Shown: positions 25,201 to 40,200 of the stretch, piece by piece
How the letters are laid out: each line of letters begins with the position of its first letter
Position numbering within the stretch: the stretch's first letter is position 1
Assembly: GCA_963402885.1 (NCBI GenBank)
Contig: OY727095.1
Location: forward strand, 25,797,001-25,861,000
Length of the DNA: 64,000 nucleotides
Origin: Antedon bifida
Taxonomy: Eukaryota > Echinodermata > Crinoidea > Comatulida > Antedonidae
Direction: 5' to 3'
The notes under the pieces: model-generated
Databases searched by the model: none
Seen by the model: the letters and a program-made list of their open reading frames with translations, nothing else
Told to the model about the DNA's origin: nothing
Made by a program: the position numbers and the translations under genes

Positions 25201-28200
25201 ATTTGGGGCAGTACATATGATAGTACACTAGAATCCCTTCTTAAACTCCAGAAAAAGGCTGCTAGAATTATTCTATTTAAAAAGCCATGGCAACATTCTG
25301 AGCCACTGTTTAAGCAATTGAATATACTTAAAATAAAAGATATCAACAGAGTTACCATCTTAGGTTTCATGGCCCAGATTAAAAGTGATGTTTTACCCAG
25401 ACGAATCCAAATGATATTCAAAAGAAACGAAAATACTACCCATAATCTTCAAAATATTTGTAACGTAAAACAACCATACTCTAGGTTAACGTCTGGTCAA
25501 CATTTTATCAGTATACACGGACCGAAACTATGGAACGAGCTCTGTAGAAATCACTTAGATATTGTTAAAAAAAATTATAAAATACCAAAAAAATATGTAA
25601 AAAGAGACGTTTTATCGAATTACAGAACTTAAAATGCTTCACTCATAAAATATATATGCATATATTATGCGTTGTGTTGGTGTGTGTGAGTATACACACA
25701 TAGCCTGTTTTATATTATATGTATTCATACTTTTGCTATAATGTATAAAGAAAGAATACACATGTACTGGAAGTAATAAACTGAATATTTTCTTTTTAAG
25801 AAAAATAAATGTATAAATAATCATGTTAGAAAAACACTCGCTTTATGATGATGAACAACTCTAAAATGTATATAGGAAATGTTTTTTTTTTATTTTATAT
25901 CTATTATGTTGTGTTTATTGTTTTATGTTTTTTATGTAAAAGGGTCCTGCGAAAACAGAAGTGTGAACTTCTCTATGCAGGATCCTTGCCATCATTTATG
26001 CTATGAAACTATATTTATAAACGATGAGTAAATAAAGTGAATTGAAATGAAATATTGAAATATTATTGCGCGGCCTAAATAAATGTTAGACATATTTCAG
26101 CACTAACATCATATTAAGTTCTTGTTCTCTTTTCATAATAGCATAATCTTTTTCTATGGTCAGTTTCAAATGTATGCGTGCATGGCGTTTGTTGTGTCAA
26201 AGTGACGAGTTCAAACCTAGTTCTACTTTCTTTCTCCCTCATTTTTTGTGTCTCGCGTATCTCTAAAATGTGTAAACATACATTTCATAAACTTTGTTAA
26301 CATATGGACATTCAACGATGTCAGAGTTGTGCAACATAACTTACGCGCGATTTTATGAATTTCAATGATTGATCATAGGTTAAAAACGAAGTCATTTTTA
26401 ATTGACACTTAATAAAAGTTAACTATCAGCCCATTATTGCTAAATTTGTCAAAATGGCTGACCAGTACTGACATGCCCCAGAGAAAAACTTATTACTATT
26501 AATAACAAGAAGATTGGAATCGCCTCTCATCTACCCATCGTGATGCAAGAATAAAGGAAACGCCTGACCAAAATTAACTGTTTGCTTAAACGGAAAGCAA
26601 GCAAAAATTAAAATTACTGGAACAAAAATAAAGCTGACAGTCCAGGCAATCTATGAAAAAAAAGGGGGTAACCCAAAACAAATTGCAATAGTTTTCAAAC
26701 CTTTTTTATCTGATTCAGTACCTAATAGGACACTTTCTTTTCAAAATCTACCAAAATCGGATTAGTGGAACATATAATTTAGGGGTCATTTGAGGTCAAA
26801 TAGGTCAAATTTGGTATTAATCAGTTTTTTCGATATAACATGACTGGTATAACATATTTTATCAAATGAAGTATCATATAATAGATATTTCAATTATCTA
26901 TCTTATGATAGCAAACTTGATATGTTTACATGCAAACATGGTATAGTTTTTTGGTGAAAATTGTATTTTTTAACAATTTTTATCAAAAATTAAAATTTTT
27001 CAAGAATTATATTTTAGTCAAAATGTAACTTAATGACATATTTTTTAATCAAAGTTTTACAAATATTTTGCCTATAATATAGTTATGTAAAATTTACAAT
27101 ATCAAAACTGAAACGTAATTTGGTACAGAAAACAAATTTGGTATTAATCAGTTTTTTCGATATAACATGACTGGTATAACATATTTTATCAAATGAAGTA
27201 TCATATAATAGCTATTTCAATTATCTATCTAATGATAGCAAACTTGATATGTTTACATGCAAACATGGTATAGTTTTTTGGTGAAAATTGTATTTTTTAA
27301 CAATTTTTATCAAAAATTAAAATTTTTCAAGAATTATATTTTAGTAAAAATGTAACTTAATGACATATTTTTTAATCAAAGTTTTACAAATATTTTGCCT
27401 ATAATATAGTTATGTAAAATTTACAATATCAAAACTGAAACGTAATTTTGTACGGAATTACAGGCATTTAAATAGAAACACTCAAAAGGTCAAATAGGTC
27501 AAATTTGCTAATAATCACTTTTTTAGATATAACTTATGACTGATTTAACATATTTTATCAAATAAAGTATCATATAATAGCTATTCTAATTATCTATCTA
27601 ATGATACCAAACATGATATCTTTACATGCAAAAATTGTAAAGTTTTTGGGTGAAAATTGTAATTTTTTTATTTTTTATCCAAAATGACAATTTTTCAAGA
27701 ACTATATTTTAGGGAAAAAAGGAACTTAATGACATTTTTTAATACACATTTTTACCAATATTTTACCTATAATATAGTCATGTTAAATTTACAATATCAA
27801 AACTGAAACGCAATTTGGTACGAAATTACAGGAATTTAAATAGAAACACTAAACAAATTTGAGGTCAAATGTTACAATGGTCCAAACCAGGACAAAACTG
27901 CGATTTTTTCTGTCAAAGTTTTCTCAATGGAATTTTCCACTCAGAATTTTCATCCAAATACCATACATAATCTTTGCCGGAGCCATGCTTACTTTTTCCC
28001 CAAATCCAAGATGGCGTCCGAAATTCAAAATGGCTGCCAAAATTATATAAACTGTATTCATAATGACTATGAAATGTTCTTTCCCCACTTTTTAAAGTGG
28101 ATACGCCATCCTCAGCATGTATCTTTTAATTTAAAATGTTCAATCCAACAATGTCCTCCAAAATTCAAGATGGCCACCAACATTTTAAATGGCTGCTAAA

Positions 28201-31200
28201 TTGACTTTTAATTGGCATTTAATTTTTACTATTAAATTGCCTTTCTAAACTGTTTAGATGGTTATGTCATCCTCAGCATGTCATATTAAAATTAGCATGA
28301 GACTCAAAATCTAAAATGGCTGCCAAATTCTAAAATGGCCACCATATTCATGAATTATGTTGGGTAAGAAGGGACTAACATTTCCTTATTTTTAGGTTTA
28401 TCGAAAACCGAAACCATCCTATTGAACATAGATATCGAGAAATGTTGAAAATAATGAGAATTTGTAGTAGGGTAAGTCTAAACCTAAGTAAAACCTTGAT
28501 AACATGATAAATATGACCACCCTATTAGTATTTTATAACTAATTATTGATAAGTTTTAGTGAGGCAACTCGTTTTTAAAAAATCTTGAAAACACAAGGTT
28601 CCACCTAGCTAACACAATGTTGAGAATTGTTAGTTGGAGGTCTCCATTTCAATTCAAGATCTATAAGAAAGTACAGAGACCACCATCTAGAACACAATAT
28701 TGTGTAACCGGGCTTTTACAATTCATCGCAGGCAAAGACGAGACCTCTCCCTCTAGAACACATTAGAAAAATGTTAATGGCGTCTTTGCCCTAAAGAAAT
28801 CTTGAGAGAGAGACTACAGTATCCTTCAGTAGGTTCTATGCTGGTTTCCCCCTGAACATTTGACCCCAGAGGAAATGTCTGGGGAGAAAAACCAGTAGTA
28901 GATGTCCAGGTGAAAAATTTACCTGTGGAAAATGTCCATGGGAAATTGTGCATGGAAAAATGTCCCTGTTCCCAGCCTGTTCCCCCTACTGTACTGTAGT
29001 AAATAAATGACATAATATTGACAGTTTAGTGGGGTTTATGTTTTTAAGCATTTTTTAAGTAATATTGAAAACAAAAGGCTCTATCCAAAACACAATATTG
29101 AGAATTTTTAGTAGGAGTCTCTGTTTTCATAATTTCACAGTAACACCACCCTCTTGAACATAATATTGTGAACTTTTTGTAGGGAGAGGTCTCTATTTTC
29201 AAAAACCCGAAAACAGAGACCCGATATAGAATACAATATTAAGAAGATTTTTTAGTAGAAATCTCTGTTTTGGAGATTTCTTGAAAAGAGAGACCACAGT
29301 GAGCTTTTCAATATTGTGTTAGGCTGTTCCCTGTTTTTAAGGTATCTCAAAACCCCTACTGTGTTTTACTGACAAAAACAAAAAACATCATAAAATATAA
29401 TATTGAAAACTTTTAGTGGCAGTCTCTGTTTTTGAAAACCGGAAAACAGAGACCCAGTATGAATACAATTTTTAGTGAGGATCTTCGTTTTCCAGAAGTC
29501 CTGACAATATCAACCGCCCTATTAAGCTCTGTCTACACTATCAAACTTTATGTGACAAATAAATGTGATGTGCCCAAATATGGACATGATGATGTCATAT
29601 CACTACCATTATTTGGGCACATCAAATTTTTTGTCACATAAAGTTTGATAATGTAGACAGAGCTTAACACAATATTGAGAATTTCTAGTCGTACCTCTGT
29701 ATTTTTAAAGATTTCTTGAAAATAGAGACCACAATATTGAGAAGTTAATGGTAATATGTGTTTTTGAGATTTCTTAAAAAAACAAAAAAAAGTAATCATA
29801 GAACCAGTGGTGGCGCCAGGATTTGCCCGACGGGGGGGCCGAATTGCCCGACGGGGGGGCCGCATTCCCCGACCGGGTAGGGGGCGGGGCCGTACGCGCG
29901 AAAGAGGGGGATGGGTTTGGGAGGGGGTATCCCCCTCCTGAGCCTCAGAAAATTTTGAAAAAATAGATGCTTACACACTGTTTAATAGGCTAGAGCAACT
30001 AGTTTCCATTACATTTAATAACAATGTTACATAATGTAAATTTAAATAAATCCTTCCTAAATACTCTAATACAGATCTTTTTCGACGAACTAATAATAAA
30101 CTTTGATCGAAAAACACTTCAAACGAAATGAACATTTGGTAATGCGGCACTCCGAAAATGCCTCGATAGTGCATGTGTTTAGTGTACGACTGTGCTTTGG
30201 TGGTCTGTTAACCTCAGATATATACCCTATAGCCGGGTGAATAACTCAATGTAATTTAGTATACAATGATTGCTGTAATCGCCGTGTCTATAACACAAAT
30301 CAATAAAATGCCAAATCACCACACACGTTTTTTCGGCCGTGTACATAGAACAAGACATTTCATGTTTATGTTATGTCTATGAAATAATAATAAAAGAACA
30401 TCATGTTTCTCGTTTTTTATTGTTTATACTGCATACCATTATATAAAAAATCTTCATACGCGAGAAAAAAGTTCACGATATTACACTCTACTCTGTACGG
30501 GGGTGTAAATATACAGGTCCACGCTAACGCTTGCACACGGACCAGGGCGGAAAATGGTGTATTTTTGGAGAGTGATGACGTCAGCATTCACACGAGGAGC
30601 GAGCTAAGACAACGTGATGCTGGTAGTGGGAGTGCATGTGTTTTGAAAATAACTCGATTGTGGGTATTTTCCGAAGATTTTAAATCACGTTTTCTTTTTA
30701 AACTCTTGAATTCATAAATAGTAATTAAACTCTTAGCTCTTTCACTTAAGTAGGCCTATTTACACAACTATAGCTCTAGCCTACTCTTCTTAATTAAAAG
30801 AGTCAAGTGCGTCGAATCTGCGTTTAGCGACGGTCGCGGGTTTGGTGCATCTTTTTTTCCCCTTTAGAATTAAGGTGGGTGGCTAGCCACCCTATTCACC
30901 CCCTAGATCGAGATTTATGCGCGAAAAGAAACGTGATCAGACCCTGTTTTATGGTTCGGGCCAACCGCTTCCTCTTTCCCAATCGAACCCGCCCCCACCC
31001 AAACCCCTTTAATCGACAGCGAACATACACGCGGTACACCAATGGTTATTGGTAAATTGAAACAATTCGTAAACTCAACCGTGAGAACATAACTCGTACC
31101 TTTATCCCTGTATGAACGTACGTCGATGCGTAGTTGCAAATGAATCTCCGATTTTCGCCTGGAATCTGGAAAATACACATTTTGGTCCCTGGATGTAATA

Positions 31201-34200
31201 TGATACAGCCCAGATATGTCGACGCGTATACCGCAGTGAGCCGGCCGGGCCATGAAAGATTCGTACAAAGAGACACCGCCAGACAAATGCGTACCACATA
31301 CTGTTTACTTCGCTGTCAGTGTATCGTATGTACGTCAAAAATAGAATGCCGCAGTTACTTACAATATATAGTAGTACACTTAATAATGGTTTTATTTTTT
31401 ACCAGAAAAGAAATGATCATATTTTTCTCCCCGACAATAAGGCCAATACTCCCCGACAGGGGGGCCAGCTTTCCCCGACGGGGGGGCCCTGGCCCCCCTG
31501 GCCCCCCCGCTGGCGCCACCACTGCATAGAACATAACATTGAAAACTTTTAGTGGCAGTCTCTGTTTTAGAAAATCGGAAAACAAAGACCCAGTATGAAT
31601 ACAAAATTAAAAATATTTTTAGTGGGATCTTCGTTTTCAAGAAGTCCTGGCAATAGCGACCACCCTATAACACAACATTGAGGCTAGAAAATAAAGACCA
31701 CAAAATTGAAAATGTTTAATAATAAATCTATTTTTTTTTTAAATGTGCATAATTTAATTACACATATTTTACACATAAGTGTTTGGAAGAACTGTTGGGT
31801 AACAAATGAAAGCTCATGAAATATGCTTCTAAATATTGTGTTAATGAAGGCCTATAAACTACTTCTCCCTTATTCGTTGTAGTATTGAGCTGGGATTTGG
31901 CATGGGTATACTACAGGGACATGTCCTCAAAGCTATAGAGCCAGATTTTATGCACTTTAATTTGATACGATACAGTTGGTTTGTTCATTTACATTTCAAA
32001 GAATAATTTAACCCGAAAATGTATTTTAAAACATTGTTGGGGTCAAAGGTCAGTAAAAGCATTTCCAGTCATTTTATGGGTAAAAGTTGTGTTAGATCAA
32101 ATATAAATATGTATATTCTGAACAATTTAACACCAAAAACAAATCTCTATGTCAAGATATAAGACAACCACTTGTCATAGAGATTGTTTTTGGGGTCAAA
32201 TTAACCTGTAACAGTTGAGATATTCTCTCCTAAATTAGTTGCATACATATCTTACTTAGGTCCTTGACTATAGGCTAGACTAGGAAGAAAATAATATTTT
32301 TTTTACCAAAAAAGTGTTAAAAATATAGTTGCAAAAATATACTTTAATCACATGTAAATGTGATATATTTGATATCATTGGAGTAACTACCATCTGGTAC
32401 AAAACATCATAGTAGATAGTATATTAATCTTAGTTTATATCGGTAAATATTGATTATTACCAATTTTAGACATATTTGACCTCAAATGACCTCTAAAATA
32501 TATGTTCCACTAAACCGATTTTAGTAGATTTTGAAAATAAAACACTCCAATAACTGCAGAATCAGAAAAAACAAGTTTTGAAACTATTGCAATTTGTTTT
32601 GGGTCAATCCACAGATTGCCTGGACGATGATGGTTGATGAAGTCGATTGGAACAATTAAATAGACAATTATGCTGTAACAATGTTATGAAAACCTCCTTT
32701 CCTTTTTATTTTAATTGAAGATGGTTGAATCTAACATTATATTTATAATTGACTAAATTACACACATACTTTTGATGGCGATCCTTGAAATCATAATAGA
32801 TGTATTTATCCGAACCTTGATATAAAAGAAAACTGGTTTTGCTTCAATTGTACTGGAGAGATATTTACCTTATAACCATTATCTAGATGACAATGAATTT
32901 AAATTTGCTTTGTATTGTTTGATAACACAATTAACTACAATAGACGCTATCAACTCTGCTATCCACCACGACAACCTAAATATGTCAAATACCGACTACA
33001 ATAGGTTTTTTTCATGTAAAATAGAGTATTTTTCTATTTTGCACTTAAAAACTCACATATGTTTAACCAGAATTATGAAGGTATTTAATTCATTTTATTT
33101 CAATCTTTCAAATTTCACCATTATTCCCCTCTCTGAAACGTGGTTTATTGTTGATCAAAGTAATTTAATACATTTAAAGATTACACGCTGGTTAACACCA
33201 ACGTCATGACAGAAGAAGTGGCAGAGTGGTTTTGTATATTCATAATTCTATTTCCTTTAAAACCCGAACATATCTGAATTTAATTAAAAATAACTTAAAT
33301 ATTAACGATCATTCTGAATCGATATTTCTGGAAATCATTAATCCTGACTCTAAAAATATAATTGTTGGAAATGTGTACTGCGCACATAGGACGGACACAG
33401 ATGTATTTATCTCAGATCTTAATGATACCTCATCATTCACATAAAATATTGTTGATAAAGAAGATGTTAGTTATGTTATTATACTGTAATTTTTTATCCT
33501 AAATTATATAATTATATACTCTAGGTTTATTTTTATTTTTTTAGTAATGTGTTTTGTTGTGGGTCCCTTCGAGACAAGTTGTAACTTCTAGAAGGGATCC
33601 ATGATAATAATGACTACCAATTACTGCTTTATCTATGTTCACTTTAATATCTTTTTTTTTTATGTTCATTCATTATTATCTGAATAAATGTTATCTGAAT
33701 CTGAATCTGAAGATAAAACTAACCCGGAACTGCTGACACCGACTAAATCAGCTACTTCGGAGGAGTCCCAGCCTACAATGCCATCGTCGCCGGAAGGGCT
33801 AGGCCAACTCCAAAACCTACTAGCCGACGACCCTCAGCTTATTTCGATAGTGGCTTCATCCATAAGCAACCATATTTTATCATCACCAGTACTTTTCAAC
33901 AAGATTGTAAATGCAGTATGTGAAATTAAAGCACTAATTTCGTCTATTAGCAAATCTATCTGCGAAAAAGTAAGTGACACTGTTTATAATAGCGTTGCCC
34001 TGGCGACATTGCAGTCTTAAAAGAACATAATAACACACTGACTGCTGTAAACAACTTACTTAGTAATAAAATAGACGATCTTGAGCAATACAGTAGAAGG
34101 AACTGCCTCTTACTACACGGTGTCCAAGAATCATCACTCAAAGAAACCGACAACCTGGCGCTTGACATAATAAAGTAAAAAATAATGAATAACATCGAAT

Positions 34201-37200
34201 TATGCGATCGATCACATCACTTGGGAGGAAAAGGATACATCACGGCCAATCTGCAGCCAAATCCAAACCCAGGCCAATAATCATCAAATTTACATCCTAT
34301 CGCACGCGCTCTGAGGTCTTCCGCAATATCATTAAAACACTCTGGATACTTAGTAACTGAAAACCTTACATCCAAGCGCCTAGATCTTCTCCGTAAGGCT
34401 AACCTCCATGAAAACATTGAATCTGCTTGGTCCATAGACGGTAACATTTACTGTCTATTGAAGAAAAACAAACAAATCTGAATCTGATATCCTCCACCTT
34501 CTTTGAAATGTATCAACTAAGAGATAAGTACTGTACTTTCCTCTGTTCTTGATCAAATTATTTAATCAAATTAACTACTGCATCCAGTCTAATTGTTGCT
34601 GAACATTGAGACGATTTGTCAGCATTTAATTGAGCATTATTTTCAATCATTCTTAACTATTTAACTTATCATCGTTTTTGCTTGAACACATTTTAACTAC
34701 AGTATACGCTGTTGCCATTCCTTACAATTAACTATACCGCTATTGCCATATTGCTGCATAATTACTTTATGACATTTTCATATTTCATGCAACTTAATAA
34801 TTATGTAATGGCTTGCAATGATCATTAACTGATTGCTTAACTAAATACATTGTTTGATTTTACTCTGTATTTATTTCTGTTATCACATATCATTTACTGT
34901 TGAACTTTTTTACCTTCAATTTATTTTTACCTGACAATTAACTTAATTTATCATTGCTTATCATCTGTTCTGAATTTATTTTCTCTTTATCATCTATTTT
35001 TGAATACCTAACTTTTAACTCATATTTTTCTGCAATTATTGATTCTTGATTGAATTGTTTCAATCATAAATGTGTTGTATATTATCTACATACTTTAATT
35101 GCTTTTTATATTGATTTATATTGACTTTTATATTGATTTTTATTTTTTTTTTTTATTTTATATATTTTTTATGTCTTTTGACCCAAACTCTGACCGACTA
35201 TCTAACACATTTTTACTACAAATTTAATGACCAAAACCTCTCTAATATTACAATCCCAGTCAGTTCCTGACCAATATTAAATCTCACGAATGCTTTTCCA
35301 CTATCCATTTTAACTCAAGAAGCATTTTAAAAAATCTTGACCAAATCAAACAACTTCTAGAAATAGTTAATCACCAATTTGATATTATCGGTGTTAGCGA
35401 AACTTGGCTCAAACATGACAACCCTTTAGTCCAACTTCCCAATTATCATTTTGTTTCCAACCACAGAACTCATAAGGACGGTGGTGGGGTTGCCTTATAT
35501 ATCCGTGATGGCCTTGAATATTTCCTTAGAAATGATCTAACTCTGCAACCCTCTACCTCTGAATCTATCTTTATTGAAATTGTAACACATAACCTAAAAA
35601 ATATTCATGTTGGAACCATTTATAGACTGCCCTCCCTAGACCGAAAACAATTTACTAATGAACTTGACTCTGTACTTTCCTCTTTATCAACAGAAAACAA
35701 GATTGTCTATTCTTGGAGATTTCAACATCGATATCCTTAAATACAATACTGATAACAATGCTTGTGATTTTATTAACTAACTTTTTAGTAATAATTACCT
35801 TCCCTGTATCCATAGACCTTCCCGTATCAGTAAACTTCTGCCACTTTATTAGAAAACATTTTTACTAATCAGATTGAATACCAAAACATAAGTGGTCTAC
35901 TTTATTGTGACATTTCCGATCATCTTCCTGTCTTCAATATTTCTCTTCTCAACACTTCCTTCCCTAATCTTAATCCAAATAAAAACTATACTTTTAGAAA
36001 ATGTAACTTTACTTCACAGGCAAACTTTCGTCTTGAAATGTCCACCCAACAGTGGATTGATGTTATTAACACTGATGACCCAAATAAGGCTTATTCACAC
36101 TTTGAACTTATATTAAAATCAATATATGATAAACACATTCCTCTCCTTAAAAACGAAAAATTTTTTTTTATTAAAGTCATGGATGTCTAATGGCCTACTT
36201 AATTCAATTAAACACAAACATAAACTGTACTCTAAATTTATCCATTGTCCCACCCAAAAAATGAAACAGCCTTTAAACAATTCCGTAATAAATTAAATAC
36301 TACAATTAAAGCTGCCAAAAAAAATCATTTTCATAATACGTTTCTCCAACACAAAAATGATATTAAGGCAACTTGGAAATCAATTAATTCCCTGCTCAAT
36401 AAATCAAATAATACACATACAAATACTTCTTTCAATTTTTCAAGGTGAGTTGAGCAATGTTTCCAATATAATTTCAAATGCCTTTAAAATGGACCTGAAA
36501 TGGACTTTCGATTTTCAAGAAATTCACACATGTTATTTAAATGTATCAAATTAACACAAACCCATACAAATAAATACAAAATGTATAGTATTTTGAGAAA
36601 AAACGAAATTTTAAGATACCTTGGTAAATTAGCGAAAATTACTCACGCCATTGCAATATTCTATTTCAACGGCCGTCGGGAGCATCTATATTCACGACGT
36701 CACATATACACACGACGATCGAGAGCGTGTATGCCGCCCGATAGTCCGTGAATGATCGACGGCCAGGAAAGATACGCGAAGCGCTGACACTAATACTAAT
36801 TTATTCAATATATAATGTTGTTGAAATTTAGTGCCCTAAAATGTACTTTGTACTAAAACCCGAATTTAGAAGGCCTAGGCCTACCTCCCAAACCTTTACT
36901 AGGCCTAGGCCCCAGCGCGCGGAGTCGATCCTCCACCCACCCATGCGAGGATCCGTTTCATGTGCATCCAAAGCGATATCAACAACTTGCTGCTCATTGT
37001 CAAGCCAAAGTAAAATATGAATCAAATTCGTTTTCGAACTGCCTTATTCGTGACAAATAAATTACCATCTCATATTACTAATTTAATTCTGCTAAACTAA
37101 AAACTAAAGAAACTAAATACACGAACCGAAAAATATGGATACGCATCATTGCACACGGCGCTGTATCCTGGACAACGTTGCCAGGCTAACGTCGGTATTG

Positions 37201-40200
37201 CCAGAAAAAACCCGACGATTTGGAGATTTTAAATCGTCATTTACTCGATAAATAACCGTTTATACGGTAATAATTTTATATAAAAAAATTCTAAATATGT
37301 TTCTGCAAAAGCACAAGCATTTTTTAGAAAATACTCCAAAGATTTCAAGAGTTATAGCCAAAAAACTGCAAATTGTCCATTGGAGGGATAGGAATATATT
37401 CGCAAAGTGACGTCACCCGCGAATTTTTTTGATTTTCAAATGGGGCTTTCCCCAAAAGGGCGAATTTATATTTTGTAACAATATACGTTCTAGCAACACC
37501 TAATAGCCCCCAAAACGTCATTCTAAAATGAAAAAAATCGAAAATCCATTTCAGGTCCATTTTAACAAATATTTTGCTGAAATCGGCCCTTCACTTGCTA
37601 ATAAAATTCCCAATAGTAACAGATCATTTATAGACTTCTTAACCAACCTTACCTTAACTCAATATTCTTTACTCCAGTCAATGAGGCCGAAGTTTTTTTT
37701 TGCTCCATGTTTACTCCTAAATCTTTAATTCATTATCATCATACCCGTATTAGTTCAAAATTACATATTCCAACCCATAAAACCAACCACTTTCAACACA
37801 AAATTAGGTATTCCGGACCCAGTTTTTAGAACGATCTGACACTCCCCATCTTAAACTCTGTTTCTAGTAAATCATTTATATCTAAACTTAAAAGTCACCT
37901 TATTTACAAATACAGTATTAACTATTCTTCGGTCATCTTTCTTATCTTTTTTTATTTATTTATTTTTTTTTTTTAATTGTCTGTGTCAATGATAGGTACC
38001 CCCTCCACAAGATGTGTTTTTCATCTTTCTGGGCTTGTACCTTCTTCTTTCTAAATTTTTTTTTATATATATTGTACATTTATTTATTTATTTATTCTTT
38101 CTTTATTCTGCAAACACTTTCAGTACTAGTGCACTGATTTTCCAAAGTGGTACAGTAATTGAAAATATAACAAACATAATAAAATAAAGACAAAGAGTAA
38201 TTGAAATATACATTAAAAATAGCAATCAGTTTTTTATGACATTGAAATCAATTTTGTAATATGAAATGAGTAAATAAATGTTGCTTTGAATTGAATTGAA
38301 TTATCAAAAGTAACAGAAGAGAACAAGAAATGCTACTTCGATTTACTTTGTGTTAATATGGATAAACATATTAATGACTTTTTGAATATGTTCTATATGA
38401 ACAATATGTTTCTCCTAATTGGAGCATACAGCATATAATACATTTTCAGATAAGTATACATACAATATTCAAGTCAAACTGTTTCATTACTCCAAAAACA
38501 ATTGCAAAAAAATGTTTTTTGATGTATTACAATAAAATATGGTCTCAAAAAGGTGTCAAATTGGTCAAAATAAATATGTTTATAAATATTTACACTTTCT
38601 AAACATATTGTTGACCTTTGACAATTCAAATTTAGGGGGAAATAGGGCATGGATGAGCAAGAGATGCTCAGGGGTAACTATATAGATTCAATTAAGGCAT
38701 ATTTATACACAAATTTTCATTAAATTTGATGTGCATGTGCGTTATGTTGCATATAAAGTTTATGAAAATGAACATAAAGGGTCTTTGTACATTACGGTAC
38801 GCGAAAAATGTGCATGTAATTGTAATGCAAATAAATTGTGAATTTTTTAAATGCTCAAAAATGACCTGAAACGTGCAACAAGACTTATATTTTTTGCACT
38901 GCAAACTTTTAACCACACATTTTTTGTGCAACATGCCATTTTTACCTTATAAAGTTGACCGTTGATATGAATAATTTTATATAAAAAAGTTATATTTATT
39001 ATTTGGTTTTTAAATTATAATCAATCATAGAACTTCATAAAATCGTGTATAGTTACGCTATGCAATCATTATAAAATCAGTTTTCTGCACACCTACACTT
39101 AAATCGTGGAAAGTAAAAGTAAAAAAAGATCCTTGTAATCAAGTGTTATCCCCAATATCAATTAGATAAATATTTTCAATGAAAATTAGCTTACATCTGG
39201 TGTGAGTGATAGAGATGATTGGTCTGTAAGTTGCCTGGAACACCTGCTATGTTCCTTATTTTCTGATTCAGCTTGATTGTGAACATCTGGCAACTTCGCT
39301 TTCATCTCTTCTAAGGATTCTGTAGCATTTTCTAATTCTTCCTTTACAAAAATGTAATAGTAGTATATGGTACAAATAATTCATTTGGTGAAATATGAAA
39401 TTCTATTTTCATGAGGCGAATCCCTCGTGAAAATAAAATTTCATTTTTCAAGGATACAAGCAATGCGGCGAGAGTTTGATTCGAACCTCGATCTCACTAT
39501 CAGTAGTCAAGCGTCCAACACACTGCGCCACACGCCCTTACAATGAACTAACTCCAGCCTATCTATGAAATAAATTTAAACATAGAAACTCCTCATATGA
39601 TCTAAGATCTAAACATGACCTGTGTTTAGTAAAGTAATAAATTATCATTTATAATCATAATAAATAAAATATCAATACTATACTTTATTATTATTACTTT
39701 TAATGTAATTAAAGATTTATTGAAAGTAATTTACTGAAAATGCCAGATCAATTTTGATAAATAGCAGGGTTGGCATTTATCAATATTTGCTTATATTTTT
39801 GCTTAAGCAAATAACTTAAGCAGAAAAATTGTCCTAAATTTTACTTTGCACATGCGCAAAATTAAACTCTAGAGGGCAGCAAATTATGTCTTAAGACGAA
39901 AAATCCTTGCTTACGCATGCGCATTAGCTTTTTTTTCTTAGCGATGGCGGCGCTATAACATTTTATCTCCGTATTTTCACTCCCAACAAGCATTCTGGCT
40001 ACTATTGTTTTTATTACTTGAAACAGAGAAAGAGCACAACAGTCGGAAATACATACGAAAATCATTCGCTCTAAACTTAAATCAAATCGACATTTATTTA
40101 TTTTTATCAATGACAGCGACCCTTGGCAGCCGATACAGTTTTCTAAAAGTTAGTCAAATGGGTCGTACCTATCCCGAAAATATTAGTTTTGCTCGTCCAA

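Larger units (their letters stand above)
21822..26050 (+). mobile_element. LINE with PHD/esterase ORF1, broken by an opposite-strand LINE
   Basis: In order: ORF1 (21822-23388), RT N-terminal part of ORF2 (23508-24262), a minus-strand LINE insertion (24263-25175), the ORF2 C-terminal block (25176-25632), and 3' UTR to about 26050 ending AATAAAGTGAATTGAAATG. The UTR has an imperfect stem (GGGTCCTGCG ... GCAGGATCC). The endonuclease and the RT region with motif C are missing. Probably CR1/L2 group. Confidence 0.8.
26641..32624. mobile_element. Large composite bounded by inverted repeats
   Basis: 26641-26850 and about 32450-32624 are inverted copies, starting TCCAGGCAATCTATG and ending CAGATTGCCTGGA. 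They share AAATTGCAATAGTTTT, AAATCTACCAAAATCGG and TTTGAGGTCAAATA. The interior holds a tandem repeat, degenerate satellite and two nested elements. No flanking duplication was found, so these could be two separate copies of one repeat. Confidence 0.5.
33712..38310 (+). mobile_element. LINE copy with ORF1, endonuclease and C-terminus, RT deleted, split by a MITE
   Basis: Parts in order: ORF1 remains (33712-34482), T-rich spacer (34483-35210), endonuclease (35280-36170), pre-RT linker (36180-36483), TTAA MITE (36488-37561), then linker resumes in register (37562-37690), direct jump to the C-terminal block (37720-37900), 3' UTR and a (TTGAA)n tail near 38290-38310. The whole RT palm is gone. 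Confidence 0.78.

Noticed and set aside
30915-31640. Several overlapping frames inside the hAT-like element as a transposase
   Set aside because: They overlap in three frames on both strands, lack hAT motifs and end in the G-rich terminus.
39465-39537. A functional tRNA gene
   Set aside because: The acceptor and anticodon stems do not pair properly and no 7-nt anticodon loop forms.
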